64,000 bases of DNA from Mastacembelus armatus (lineage: Eukaryota; Chordata; Actinopteri; Synbranchiformes; Mastacembelidae): NCBI RefSeq assembly GCF_900324485.2, contig NC_046637.1, positions 28,355,955-28,419,954 on the forward strand, given 5' to 3'. Below are positions 44,990 to 58,800 of this stretch, piece by piece. Numbering within the stretch: the stretch's first letter is position 1; every line of letters starts with the position of its first letter. The position numbers were made by a program, and so were the translations under genes. The notes under the pieces are model-generated. The model did no database searches. It was given only the letters and a program-made list of their open reading frames with translations, and had not been told where the DNA came from.

Positions 44990-46100
44990 ACTTTGTCTTC
45001 TTGTACTTCTTTCCCTCCACCATTAAGTTATATGTTGATTTGAAAAGTGCTTAGTGAGGTCTGATTGCGGTCCAGTACACCTGTCGCTCCACCCATACAC
45101 CCTGCAGACAGCAGTGTGATGAAGGTGGGTGTGGGTGTTTGTGGTTGGAGGACTTGGTGTTATTCAAACGCACATGTACAGTATGAATGTGGGAGAGGGT
45201 GTGTGTGTTGTACCATAACTGAGGTATTTATCTCCAGCTACACTCTGTATGTTTGTGCACTTAGAGTCTTGATGCTGCATATTATTGTAGTAAAACAAGG
45301 CATTTTCCTGTATGACGACATATTTAGCAGCTTGTTTACAGACATACGGTGAATATCTTCCTACATACTAACAACAGTCTCTTGTTTTGAAGGGGAATAA
45401 ATATTTACATTAGCTGCTGTTGTTTTCACTGCTCATTATTATCCGTCTTACTCTACATCCACCTGCTGCTGCCACTGTCATTAAGAAATGAGATGATTGA
45501 CACGATGGTTATGTCTTTATTGTTCACAGTGTTCACGTGTTATAAAGCAGCAGTTAAGCTTTTAGTTCATTATGTTGTTTAGTTGAAATAGACTCATGCT
45601 GTAGTGGCTCAAAGTGGGTTTGTCATCATTTCTCTTCTATAAATCAACAGTTAGAGGTTATAGATCCACAGTCCCAGGACTTCGTGCTGCTGAAGACTGA
45701 GACTTCACTGATGAACAGGCTCCAAACAGGCTGATACATTTCTCTTATTTATTATTCACATCTCAAACACACAGGCCTCATGTTAACAAAAGCATGAAAT
45801 AGTTTTTAAGCCTCAGTGTTTTCTAAAAAAACAAGTTGTACCTTAAACCAAATGTTATGGATTCGGAAGTGATCGGACCTGCTTGTGTTTACTGCGTCTT
45901 AGAATTAATAAGGATCAGAAGCAACAACATGCAGGTCAGTCCTCTTCCTGTGCAGTGGGTTAAAGTTATTGATCACTACAGATGCTAAATAAAGTTAGTA
46001 CACAAAGACTGTGCCCAAACCAAACTTCGACTGACTTGATAATTGAATCGGCTTTAAGGCCGTTTTCATATTTCACAAGCTAACGGTGATATGTTATCGA
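44990..46100. other. sdhb 3' UTR and intergenic sequence
   Basis: The sdhb poly(A) signal AATAAA is at 45396-45401. Beyond it no exon or RNA gene is recognised. Confidence 0.55.
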
Positions 46101-46285
46101 TATATTGCACATTATTACACCTTCAGCGTTGCAGAATGAGACTGACCAGTTTCAGTCGGTGCTGGGACCAGGGGCTGGACTGGGAGGAGACTACAGATGC
46201 GGGGTGGGACAGTGTGGCTGCGAGGTCCTGCGCTCAGAGGACGCATGAAAGCCGAGGACAGCAGGCGCAAACTGAATCACAGTGA
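46101..46285 (+). other. Possible non-coding 5' exon of mfap2
   Basis: A GC-richer block ending in a strong donor, cacagtgag|gtaaga, at about 46285-46286, about 1.4 kb upstream of the mfap2 start codon. Vertebrate mfap2 has untranslated leader exons, so this is a candidate. There is no direct proof from the sequence. Confidence 0.3.
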
Positions 46286-47729
46286 GGTAAGACACTGAAA
46301 AACGTCTTGATACTGCAGCTCAGCTCGTACATGGATCTGGACCTGAGGTCTGTGGTTGTTTCTGTGCTGCAAGACTTCACTAGAAATGCATTTGTGCTGA
46401 GAGCTATGGAGAATATGGTATGAAGTCTTTGTGCGCAAGCTCCGGACGTTTATCACTATAATGTGGACTAATAATAATAATCCTGCGTGAATGTTAATTG
46501 TTGAGAGCTGACATGTTCCCCTGGAGAGCAGAGGGAGCAGCTGTGGCACAATGGAAGAAGGTGCCAAGAGAGAAAACCAAACAGGGGCAGGTCAATGAGG
46601 CCACATGCAAAGATGATCTCTAATTTCTGTGTTTATTTGTCATAGTTGCATAAAAACAAAAGCCATAAAACAGATGACAGCAGTGTAACCGCCTGCTGCT
46701 GTCCTCGCAGACTCAGGCTGATGTGTGTGTTTGTGTGTGTGCGAGTAGGTGGGGGGGGGTAGGGGTCTCTAACTGGGAAAGGAAGGACTCAATGGGGAGA
46801 GGGGGGCTAATCGCTCCCAGATGTGTACTGTGAAAACATATGGTTTCCGATAGCCACTGTGATGCACAAGAATGTGTGTGTGTGTATACAAACACACAGA
46901 TTTATTGATACACTTGCAGAGATTGTGCAGTGTTTGTGTCACATGTTTTGTGTCCACTGTGGCCTCACAAAAATCCTCATGCAGCCACACAGAGAAAACT
47001 GCATGATGGGTAAAAGGCACAAATGAAGAGCTTCATGTCGTGTGATTGGAGCAGCCTGCGCTGTTGCAGCACAGGATTCATACTTTCCACCAAGTGGTTT
47101 AAGCAGTGCTGCAGGAAGCTAAGGTAATGGGTTTCATATAGAACACACTGCACCTTCCTGGGTTCCAGTGACAACTTCAGAAAAACTGACTGCCATCGTC
47201 CTAGTTGTCTGAACGTTGGCATGTGAGAGGCTCTTTTGCCTCATGGAGTGAGAGAGAAAGCAAAATGGGGAAAGAGGAGGGGGAGGGTTTGAAGAAATGA
47301 CCAGTGAGGGCGACAGAAGGGAAATGAAGGATGTGGAGACAGACGGAGAGAGGGAGGGATGAAAAAAACCCAGAAAGTGGGGTGGGGTTGAGGGGTCCTC
47401 TGTTTCTTTTCCTGGAATGCAGCCTCGAGACTGTCTGCTGCAGCGAGGAAAAGTAGGAAAACAGAGGGATTGTTCTTAGGAAGGCAGACGTGCCACATTC
47501 TTGCTGTCTGTTTTCTCCCCCCTCTTTTTCTTGTTGAGGCTGTTTGGGGCCAGTGGAGGGGAGGAGCAGTGGGGGGTTGGAAAGGTGATGGGGGACATGG
47601 TGAGGGTGAGGAGAAAGGAGTTGAGGACACCAAAGGAAGATCCAACACTCAGCAGTTTGTTCCCCTCATGTTGTTCACTCTGCTCATCTCGTCTCCAGTG
47701 TCGAAGTCAGTCTACCTCCCAGAGTGACC
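46286..47729. other. mfap2 upstream region, purine-rich in part
   Basis: No coding exon is recognised. From about 47240 to 47400 the + strand is strongly purine-rich (agggagggatgaaaa and similar) and the minus strand gives a spurious Pro/Ser/Phe open frame. It may include the mfap2 promoter or leader. Confidence 0.45.
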
Positions 47730-50676
47730 ATGAGAGGCCTCCTGCTCATCTGCATGCCAGGTAACGGCTCCCCAGGCCTGGAGCAGTCCACGTTCTCAGG
47801 CCCCGACGATGTGCTTTCATTAAACATGCATTAATAAACATGGAACAAAGAAAGTCCGAGCAATAGTTTAGTGTTTTGTAAAATACCTTCATTCTCTGCA
47901 GCCTGTCTCCTTAACTTAGCACGAACGCTGGAAATATGTTGTTGTGTTGAAAACAAAAGCAATGAATTACCTGGTTTGAACATCACTAAGTTATTGTGAC
48001 TGTGAAAAGGCTCCATGGTTTGTTAGAATAAATAACAAACACCACAATAACTAAGTTGAATTTCTAGAATATAAATATAAAACAACCATCATCTGTTCAA
48101 CACACTCAGTGTTTGTTTCTACACTTTTGTTTTCAATGTGCTAATGTGAGCTAAAGTTAGCAGACCTGACCTCTGCATTATTCTGTAACTGAATACAAAA
48201 ACTACATTTAATATTTACCATTATCCCAGTACCAGGCCTAGTAACCAGTCGTCCCTGTTCATATAATGTTTATGTAGTTATTTTTAAAAGAAAGCAAGAA
48301 TAAACCTACATGTTCCTCAGACAAATGAAGAGCAAATCAATAAACACTAAAACATGCCAGGATCAGTTTAATACACTCAGACATTTACAGTCCTGATTTG
48401 TTTGGTTTGACCAGTAGCTGATTGGACAAACGTGCCGTTTCTTTGTGTGTGAGCACAGTTTAAATGTAAACATCAGTCAAACTGAAAGTAAAGAGTTTAG
48501 GGAAGAGCTGGACAAATAGATGATAAAGCTCCTGTAAAGTTACAGTAAATTGGTGAATGTCATCCGCTCATTATTTTATTTGTCTATAATGTCAACAGTT
48601 GTGCTGCTCGCCCAGGCCCAGTACCAGGAACCATTTCCTTTTTTGGGTGAGTTCATTAAGAGAATATTGACCTGGATGGTTCCCGCTCAGCATTGGTTTG
48701 TATCAGCACATCTGTTCTCCAGTTTTCACTGTCCTCTGATGTGTCACCTAGCCGCGGGGGGTTCTCTCTTCCCCGAGTCTTATTTACCACCCGCACAGAA
48801 ACTGTTGTTACAGTGTAAATGGCACTTTCATCACTCGGGAGGTTTTTATTTGTAAACATCTTGCATATGAAGTCATAGAGTAGACCCTTGGAAGCTTTTT
48901 TTGTTTTCTTCAGTTTTGGCATGGAGGTGGTTACTTTTGTGTGTTGGTTCTGGGGGGTACAGCCTGTAATTGGTTTCACAGTGTTGATCTCATAAAACGT
49001 GTTTTTTCTCCCTTCACAGAGGATTATGGGCCGGATTACTTTCCAGGTGAAGTGTTTTCAGGTTCATAGAAATGGTCCCTGATGTTACTGAGATGTTATG
49101 TGCATTTTTGACATCAGTGTGTCAGACAAAAGAGATTCCTCTCCTCCTTTTTTAGAGAGTCCAGAGCATGAAAATGTTGAAGCTCCTCCTGGAACCTTCC
49201 AGCAGCAAGTTCAGCTCCAGCCGGTGGTTCGTCCAGAAAAATCTGGTATATTTCGCTCAATTCTTTTATTGCAGATGCACAATTTACTTGTATCATGATA
49301 TTTTCTACTGTGTGAACAACCTGTATGTAAACTTGTTTTTGATGTGGACGTCAGAGTCTGAACTGGAGACCGAGCCCACGGAGCCTGGACCTCTCGGTAA
49401 GAAAGCTGCAGACATGAGAACAGATGCTCAGTTTCTTTCTTTGAGTTAAGAAATCATTTTTCTGGCTGTTTGATTTTCAGACTGTAGAGAGGAGCAGTAT
49501 CCCTGCACTAGACTCTACTCTGTTCATAAGCCATGCAAGCAGTGCCTCAACAGCCTCTGCTTCTACAGGTATGTAGGACTGACACCACTCTTACACACAT
49601 TAACAACCAGTTATTATTTCCTTTTCCTTACATCAGCCCAAACCTCTGTGAAGTTTACAGGCCAAACTTCAGCCTCCTCCAAAACAAATTCAAACGGTCA
49701 CTGCTCTAAAAATCGCACAGTGTAATAATAATTAATAATAATCAATAATAATAATAATCAATAATCAGATCTGTCTACACAGCTTGTGACTGTGCAGAGA
49801 GCGAGAGAGTAAAAAACCTGTTAATGTGTCAATAACATTTAAAGGCCGACATGGACGTATAGAGGTTAAGTACAAGTTTGAAGGATGAGGAAATTCAAAA
49901 GACTAAAACCACTAATGCCGTCATGTCGTTCTCAATACTTCCAACTTCCCTATCCTGACTGTGCCACTCCAACAGCCCCTTTTATTATGAATATATAGGT
50001 GTTCTGTTAATGAAGGTTCCTCTGGGACTGTAGTTTTTTTTGCAAATATTACTTGCACAGAAGTAACTGAAGTAACATGTCACATTTCCAGTTATGGATT
50101 AATACACATTTGAAGAGAGTAGAAAGTAGGATGCTGTATGTGGTACTGATCAAAAATGAACCGCAGCGTGTTTTTGGTCACACTGGAGCTCTATGACAGA
50201 AAGAAATTAGTTGGATCAGGTTTTGGCTGCACAGAAAATACTGGATCATTTTATTGATGATCTTAATGGTTTCGTGGGATTTGTTGACAATAAAATGACA
50301 AAAAAGTAAAAGATAACTGTGTTTGCATTTTTGTGGTGAACTACTCCTTTACCATCACTGTCAGTGTTGCAGCCTCATTTCAGAGCTCTACATGTGTTTT
50401 CATTCAGTTTGCGACGGGTGTACGTCATCAACAAGGAGGTTTGCGTGAGGACCGTGTGTGCACATGAAGAGCTGCTGAGAGGTGGGTTCCCTGTGCCGTG
50501 TGGTTATGTTTTCCTCTGTGTTTGTATATGGAGACTTGTCATTTCAAATCCGACTCCTCTCTGTCTGTTTAGCGGACCTGTGTCGTGATCAGTTCTCTCG
50601 CTGCGGCGTGGCGGCGCTGAGTGGACAATGTGCATCAGTCGGAGGAAGCTGTGGAAAGAGCTGTGGTGGCTGCTGA
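47730..50676 (+). CDS. mfap2: Microfibril-associated glycoprotein 1 (MFAP2/MAGP-1)
   Basis: Secreted matrix protein of fibrillin microfibrils that binds fibrillin and TGF-beta family ligands. Eight coding exons: 47730-47760, 48599-48646, 49020-49046, 49156-49245, 49355-49396, 49481-49568, 50408-50481, 50573-50676. All are in frame; 167 aa against 183 in human. Order: signal peptide (MRGLLLICMPVVLLAQAQYQ), an acidic Tyr/Pro/Gln-rich middle (EDYGPDYFP, FQQQVQLQPVV, ELETEPTEPGPL), and the conserved Cys-rich matrix-binding domain from DCREEQYPCTRLYSVHKPCK through RRVYVINKEVCVRTVCAHEE to CGKSCGGC at the end. Exons 2-5 are all symmetric phase 1, each a multiple of three in length. AATAAA lies at 51402. 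sdhb and crocc as neighbours match human 1p36.13, except that the human intervening gene ATP13A2 is absent. Confidence 0.95.
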
Positions 50677-52284
50677 TTGGGCACTGAGATCAGGGACACT
50701 ACCTGCCCACATGCTGCCACTTGACTTCCACTCATCCACTTCCTTACTTTTACTTTCCTGTTTCACCTCCTCACTTTTCCACCTGACGCTTCCTGACCAG
50801 CTCATTACTCTTACTCACATTTGAAGATTTCTGTTCTATTTTAGTTTACCTTTGTTTTTCCACATGTATGGCTGACCAGTACATCCTGTGTGTGTGGATA
50901 TATACTCCAAAAAATATACTCCAAAGCTTCGATGACTGTATAAACCACTGGTGCTATAAAATCATCACACTGGTGCTACAAAAAGTTAACGTTTTAGAGA
51001 TGCACATAAAACTGTGGGACATCTTGTTTTGTTTTTTATGGCATATTGATTCATATTAATCTCATGCTTTGTGTTTGTTGTTATGTTACTGTACTTGTGT
51101 TGAAAAGCAGTCATTGTCGTGATGATCAAATCATCAGTGGTGGCCACTGTGCACTGGCATCAGACAAAACTAATCAACGTCCAGGCGTCACCGGTCTCAT
51201 CGGTGAAGATCATGAGACACGTGAAGCAAACAGGTGATGAGTGACCTCAGTGTTTGTACTATGGCCACCTGGATCTTGGCTTAGTAACCAAGCAGCAGGC
51301 TAATATAAATAGGTTCCAGCGGCAATAAGTGCTGAACAGGCATCTCACAAACGGCCTCTGTACTACTGCTTTGTCAAACTGTCACTATAAAGACTGAGAA
51401 AAATAAACTTTTTGTTTTACTACAGCTCTTCAGCGTGTCAAACATGATTCATCGCTTTAACGTAATCTGGCTGCAGTGCGCTGAAAGGTTTTTATAAAAG
51501 ACATGAATTATGACACACAGTGAATTTATTTTGCTGCAAACATGTGGCTTCCATGTGTATTGTCCATACAAGTCGTATTACTATAGCCGTCAGTCTGTCT
51601 GTTAGATACCAAGTAAAATGTATATACAACTAACAAACCTAGTAATCACTAGTACAAACACGTTATCATATCACAGTACTTGATCGCTTAACTTTTTTAG
51701 TAAAAATAATTTCTATTGACAGAATCAGTCAAATCTGATGTTTCTGAGGAAAAATACAGTACAACTCCTTTATTTTGTTCACTCCATTTGTTTCCTGGCA
51801 ATCACACAGTGAGGACCTTTGTTCCTTCTTTTTCTGTCCTATATTATTAATATAAATGTGGAGGAATCAAGGCCAAACTGCAAATCTGACAAGTTTTCAT
51901 TCCTGCACTATATCTAGATTCTGTGTGGAGGAAAATTCTGCGGTGATTTGTGATTCTTCTTGAATAAGAGCAGGAAGTTTGGGAAGATGTTGAGCAAGGC
52001 TCAAGAACACATGACTGCCAGTAATGTGCTGACATTTTCAGCACAGCTGCTGCTGCTGAATCAAGCTGCTGCATTCCCTGTGGTGTGTGTGCTGCAGGTC
52101 AACGTCAGTGTGTTTTACTGTACAAAACATCAGTATCAATAAGCATAAATCAAATGACAGTATTGTTCATTTCAGTGTCGTAAAGTACGACAGTTAAACA
52201 GCAGAGTTAGAATATGCACATCTTTAGGTTTCTGTGGGTGAATATTGCTTTGAGTGTGCTGGTGCTTCTGGGTTGAGCTGCATC
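50677..52284. other. Convergent 3' region of mfap2 and crocc
   Basis: mfap2 poly(A) signal AATAAA at 51402-51407 (+). A reversed AATAAA (tttatt) at 51525-51530 is a candidate poly(A) signal for crocc. The two mRNAs could end within about 120 bp of each other. No other gene is seen. Confidence 0.5.
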
Positions 52285-52843
52285 TCACGTCCCTGCCGAC
52301 AATAAGGACGATGGAAGAGAAGGTTGTCTCCGTTTCATCTCCTGCTGCAGCTGCTCCTTTAGGGTGGACACCTGCAGTAAAAACAGCCTTTAACAAACTT
52401 CTAATCTGCTATTTAGATCACTTGATTACAAATAGATGCCGTCCATCTGTGCCTGCAGAGCAGCTCGTTGCCTTGTAACTAGAAGAAGAAGCTAATATCT
52501 TATTGTCATTATAAAGGAGGAGACGTATTTTGATAAAACCCTGCAGGTGGACAGGAGCACGGAATAATCAGAATTGGTTAAACAGGGCATGTTGAGAAAA
52601 TGCAGGGTCACATGCAGGGTAGAGCTAACGGCACCGACCACTGAAAGGTGGTCCATGTGCTGCATGTACCTGCTCCTCCAGGCCTTTGACCCGGTGACGA
52701 TGAGCTCGCTCCCTGGTTCCCAGAGTTCGCTCCATGTCCCTGAAGCTGGTCCTCAGTCTCTCCACCTCCCGCTGGGTGTCGTCACGCTGCCTCACCAAAC
52801 TCTCACACACACTGTGTGACTGCTCCATCTCAGCCAGCTGAGT

Positions 52844-52883
<40 letters not shown>

Positions 52884-55800
52884 TAACACCCAAGCTTAAA
52901 AGCACCACCAGGGTGGAGGGTCCGTAGTAACCCAGAGGAACTCATTGTTTTCTGCAGCTACGTGAAACTAAAACCTTCCTGGAGCAATTTAGACACAACC
53001 ATAAAACACATCATCACATATGTTTTGGCAAACAGTGACGCTGTGATAAAGGGAGCAATGCGGTTTTGTTCAGAGCCCCCAAAAAGGTCATAACAAGACA
53101 TTTGGGTAAAGCTGATTACATTTAATGTTCAGGTATTTAGTCACACATGAGTAAACGTCATGAATCTAAAGTTGTTTCCAACCGACACCTTGGATTTTTA
53201 TTGGCCTGTGTGACAAATGGTTGATGGCCCAGGCACAAGAACCTCCCACATGTTCAGTTGCTCCCAATCACAATATCTTAGTTTCACTCACTTCAAAATA
53301 TCTGGTTTTAACTTTTCTACTCCACAGACTGGTTACTACGCACATCGATCACAAATGCCAAAGACGATCTGTGAGGGTATTTAATCATTACACAGCTTCT
53401 CATATTATTTTCCCAGACGCTGGAGCAAATGTTTGAGGGGTTGTGAGTTACTGCTGGGGTTGATGAACACATCTGCAGCCTGGGAAAGTTTTTGCTGAAT
53501 AAAAAAAATAGTGGTCTGAGATGTAAAGGCAGCCTGGTATAAACAACTTTAATGACTATTTTTAAATTTGTGTAAAAGCCATTGTAGCTTTATTTATTTG
53601 CTTGTTTATGGCATTTTCGTGGTTAAAAAATTCTTTAGCACCATAACATAAGAAATGTAGGCTCATATGAAATATATATAATTGGTTTGGCTGAACCTTT
53701 TGTTTGTTGGTGCGCTGCAGCTCTAGAGTAACAAGAATGAGTGGTGCAGAAAACAAGAAAAACAACTTGTCACTGCTAATTTTTGATGTCTAACAAGAAG
53801 CAGATGTATCCAGGGCTCAGTACTGCGGGTTATTTTTAAGTTACCTCACTTGACTCAGGACCTTCCAAAGTTTCAGGCGTAATCTAACAAATTTCTGCAT
53901 GGCTGACGCTGCAGAAAATACGCCTCGCCTGACGGACCTGTGAGTTATGCATCAATTTTTCAAAATAAAGTCCAATCTGGCCTCGTTCTGACACATTCAC
54001 CATGAAGCCACTTTCTCCTACGAAGAAAACGCTTCATTACTCAAACGAGCAAAGACACAAAGTCTCTCACAAAGTAAACACTCAGGAGGCTGTGTGCTTT
54101 AATAACAAGAGAAAGGAAAAGAATTTATACTCCACAAAAACTCATAAAGCCCAAACCGTGGAATTAATTTGTCATTTTAAAGACCAAAGTTTTCTCACTG
54201 TAAAACATGTTTGAGTTAAAGGTGATGGACTCCAGGCCGGTCGACGCAAAGCTCTCGCCTCCAGTGAGTGAAGCAGCAGCTCAATAAACAAGCCCTAGGA
54301 TTCAGCAGCCTTTGGTGCAGAGTGAATCTGTGAGTGAAACGTGGACCAGCGGCTGCTCCTCACCTGCAGCATCAGTATCTGTTGCTGTGCTTCCTGCAGC
54401 TCCTGCTCAGTGGTGTTCAGAGATCGGTCCAAGCGGCTTTTCTCTGCAGAGAGCCGCATGCTGCCTTCTTCAGTCTTCAGCTTCTGACGTTCAACCTATT
54501 TACAGGCGTGAATATATATATATATATGCATAAATAAACTAACTGAAAGAGTGAGATCATTTAGAAAAAATGAAAACCTCCTCGTCATTCAGTTTTCAGC
54601 ATATAGTTTCTTGATTCATCAGTGACACGTCATTCTTCCAGCTCTAGTGTAGACGAACATTATTTGTTTCTGATTTTAATTTTTCCACATTACCGATGAC
54701 ACATTTATTTTCCTCAGAGAAAATTATTTTCATTGAGGAATTTGACCTGTGTCCAAAAAGCTCACAAACGGATTTGTTTTACAAAATCACAAAGGCCTCT
54801 TTGTAAAGCCAGTGCTGACCTTATCCAGTGTGCTCCTCAGTGCATTCTTGTCCTTCTCCAGCCTCACAGCCTGTCTCTCTGCGTCTTTTTTCTCTGTCTC
54901 AAGCATGGCGACTGCTCGTTGCAGCCCACGCAGACGCTCCTCCACCGCGGCCCGATCTGTCTGAGCTGACTGGGCGCCGCGCTGAGCCTCCACCAGAGCA
55001 GCCGAGCGCTGACGCAGCGTCTGATGGGGGAGACGCACAGATCACGGACGTCAGGCTAGAGGCTTGTAAAGGAGACAACTCAAGCAATAGTGTGTGTGTT
55101 TGTTTGAGATGACATGACAGATACTTTATCCATCCCCATTGGAGAAATTCACATTGTCCCGTAGCTCTCGACTAATAACTTTAACAGTTATTAGATTCCA
55201 CTATAAACTATAAAATAAAATATGAAATATTTTGAGATGGACTCCACCTCTTGAGTGTTGCTGAGCTCGGCCTCCAGCTCCTCTCGTCTCAGCTCACCCT
55301 GGTTCAGCTCACCCTGCAGGCTTTGCACGCGCTCAGTGAGGGTGTCCACGTTCCGCTTTGCTTCAGCTAATGATGCCTGGGCTTCATCCATTCGTTCCTT
55401 AGTGGTGCAGAGTAACGTCACATAAGCATCGACCGTCCATCCACACTGTCTAATGCCGTCGCTCCTGTCTCACTCACCTGTAGAAGCCTTTTGTCCTGTT
55501 CAGCCACACTCAGCGTCTTCTGCAGAGCAGCCAGTCGACTCTGGGCGCTGCTGTGAGCGGCCGCCGCCTCCTGGAGCCTCTGGGTGAGGGAGGTGCTCTT
55601 CTCTTTGAGTAAAGATTCACTGTCCTGAGCTCTGAGCAGAGCCTGGCTCAGCCTCTCCACGTCTCTCTGGAGCAGAGACACACGGGTTTCACCTTCTGCC
55701 ACCTGCAGTTTGTAGAAACACACGACAGAAAACCAATCAGGAGAAATAATGTTGTTTTGATTCCTGTGATCAGAGTGTTTTCGTGATTTTAGGAAAATGT

Positions 55801-58800
55801 CTCTAGTGCATGTTTGTTTGTCACAGCAGCAGCTGGATGGCAGAATTTTCATCTAAGGCCATCATCAGATCAGACTCTTTTCCTTGTTAGTACCAAATTG
55901 CAGCTTTTTACAAGAACAATTAAAGAAATCCCAAACCTCAACATTAAAGTATAGTTAAACAAAATAATTATTCTGACTATATCAGCCATCAGAGCCATTA
56001 ATATCATCACAGGTTGACATTCCTAATTGTGCAATTCAAGCCAAAACAATCAGATAAACACTGAAATATGCTGTACCTGTTTGAGCAGGACGTCGTGGCG
56101 CTCATGGGAGGCCTGGCTCTCAGCCTCACGGTCTCCCACGCTCAGTTTGAGTCTCTGCAGCTCCCCTTCCAGGCTGCGCCTCCCCAGCTCCACCCTGATG
56201 GCCCGGGCTTCAGCTGCATCCAGCGCCTCCCGCAGACGCTTCCTCTCTGCCTCCAGCCGCCGCTCAGCAGCACGCTGCTTATTTAACTGATCCTGCAGAG
56301 ACGGAACAAAGACCCAAACGATTTTAGAGATGGGTAAATTGGTTTGGTGAATAATGGAGACCCGAGTTGTTCCCCAGTTTTAGAGAGAGTTCAACACCGT
56401 CACTAAGAGGCCAAACAGAAACAAACACACGCAGATGATCCACAGCTGCATCTCAGCTCCAACATTAGTTGTCTCTTAAAAAATCCTCCTGAGCCTTTTA
56501 AAAAGTGCTTCATGTTCTAAAAATGACTTATTCCAACAAATAACTTTCCCTTTAGCTCACACACCCATAATGTTTTAAATTATTTTGAAAGGTGCTGGCA
56601 GTAAAAACAGACATATGGAGCTGACATGAGGCTCCACAGGACATGTAAAACTGTGTATGTGGCATCTGCTGTTTTTACATTCCCTCACCGTTCTTGCTTC
56701 TAGAAGCTGACCTACCATTGCGAGCTGCCATATGCTGACAATGGCTGACAAATACACGCTGTTTATATTATGTGCACACAAAAGCACAAACGTGCACGTA
56801 CCTGTGTGTATTTCTTCTCTGCGTCAGACGCCTGCAGCGCTCGCTCTAAATCCTTCACCCTGTCGGTGAGAACTCTCCTCTCTCTGTCTCCTCTTCTGAC
56901 CGTCTCCTCCTGCTGCTGGAGCAACATCTGCGTGGCCGTCAGACGCTCGTCCAGACCACGTCTCCCTGAAATCAGACACATCAACACGCATCAATATAAG
57001 CCGTCTGTCTATATTTAATCTGTCTATCTCTGTCTATATCTATATCTATATCTGTATATCTGTCTGTCTATATCTATATCTGTCTGTCTATATCTATATC
57101 TGTCTGTCTATCTCTGTCTATATCTATATCTATATCTGTCTGTCTCTGTCTATATCTATATCTATCTATCGGACTATAAAGTGGTAGTACAGGAAACAAT
57201 GGGCTTGTCTTTTATTAGTAATTTCCCCCTTTATTTTTCAAACTACATGAGCACAGAACAAAAGTGTTTGACCTTCTTGGTTTTCCTGCAAAGTGTTTTG
57301 TAGCTGAGTGAGACGACTCCGAGCAGAGTCTCTTTCCAGCGTCAGTTCCTCGACTTTCTGCTGCACGGCCCCCAGCTGACACTGGGCATCATCCTTCAAA
57401 ATTAAAAAACTTACTTAAACCATTGAAACAAAAAAATCTCCTCCAACTATTATATATATTACTGTTATATAAACTACTGTTATGCTGTTTTACCCGCTCT
57501 CTCGTTGCGTCACGCAGCTCCTGGAGGAATTCTCTGAGGCCACTTCTGAGAGTCTCGGGGTCCAGCTCTGGCTGAAGCAGAGGCAGCGGTGTATCCCCTC
57601 TCTCAGGGGACATGGCCCCGGAGCCTAAAGTATTGTCCGGGGTGCTTACTTGAAATTCTGTAGAAATAAAATCTAAAAGAGTTGCAGTCAGCCTGTGCAG
57701 TAACGTCAACTGTTATTTTATGTTAAAGAACAATTATTTGTGTTTACTCAATAGACCAACATTTACCAATAGTTCTAGTGTGTCTATTTTTGATTCATAG
57801 TGTCTATAGTTGATGCTGTATATGATATTCTCTGAATGGATCAGTCTGAGTATTTGTTGCCAAGATAAACAGCTAAATGGGATCTGAACAGATCCTCTTT
57901 TTAGAATTACGATTTTATATTTACTGTCTGAATAAAAGTCCAAACCTTGCATGTTTCCTTCATACCTTTAGGAGGTGACAGTGAAGTGCGCAGGGGTGAG
58001 ATGCTGTGGTGGCGTGACATGATGCCGGGGGACGTGGAGCTCCCACCTGGGCTCCTCCCCCTCCCTCCTCTGCCACTGGCTCCGATGCCGAGAGTTCGTG
58101 TCAGCGCCGACTGAAGGCTGCTCAGACGAAATTCCAGCTCCTTCCTCGCAGTCTCAGCCCGGGCCAGCTCCGCCTCTGTGGCTGCCAGTCGGCCCTGAGC
58201 CTCGCTCAGCTGCAGGCTGGACTGGGCTGCAGAGTCCTGAGCCGCCTGAGCACGAAGCGACAGGTTCTTGGCTTCGTCCTGCAGCTTCTTTTCGCAACCA
58301 CGCGCCTCCTGCAGCTGAGCAGTCAGCTCCCTCTCACAGCTGCGCCAGCCCGACTCAGACTCCACCAGGCGCTTTTGAATCAGGGAAAGCTACAAAGAAA
58401 AATGATTAAAAATCATGACAGAGTTAAAACGAGTTTGACAAGATCCTCATCACCATCCTCCATCCTCACCTCTTTCTTGAGGGAATCTCGAGCAGCTTCA
58501 GCTTCAGTTAACTTCTGTTTGAGGGCGAAAGCCTCTCTGCCTCTCTCCTCGTCTCTTTGCACCTCCAGCAACAGGCGAGTCTGCAGCTCTGCCACCTCCC
58601 TGCCTTTCTGCTCCTTTTCCCCATCCAGAACCTTCAGCTGGAGCCAGAAAAGCAGGAGATTAGAGCCCCGTCACTCTATTAATGTGATGTCTAAACCAAA
58701 TACTAAGGTTTTGAAGTCTATAATCATGAGCCTGGTGAAAGAGAGAGGGCACAGAATGTCTGACCTGCCTGCGAAGCTCCTGGAGTTCTCGCCGAGCTTC

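Noticed and set aside
47241-47648. 135-codon Pro/Ser/Phe-rich frame on the minus strand
   Set aside because: Arises from purine-rich + strand sequence upstream of mfap2; no similarity and low complexity.
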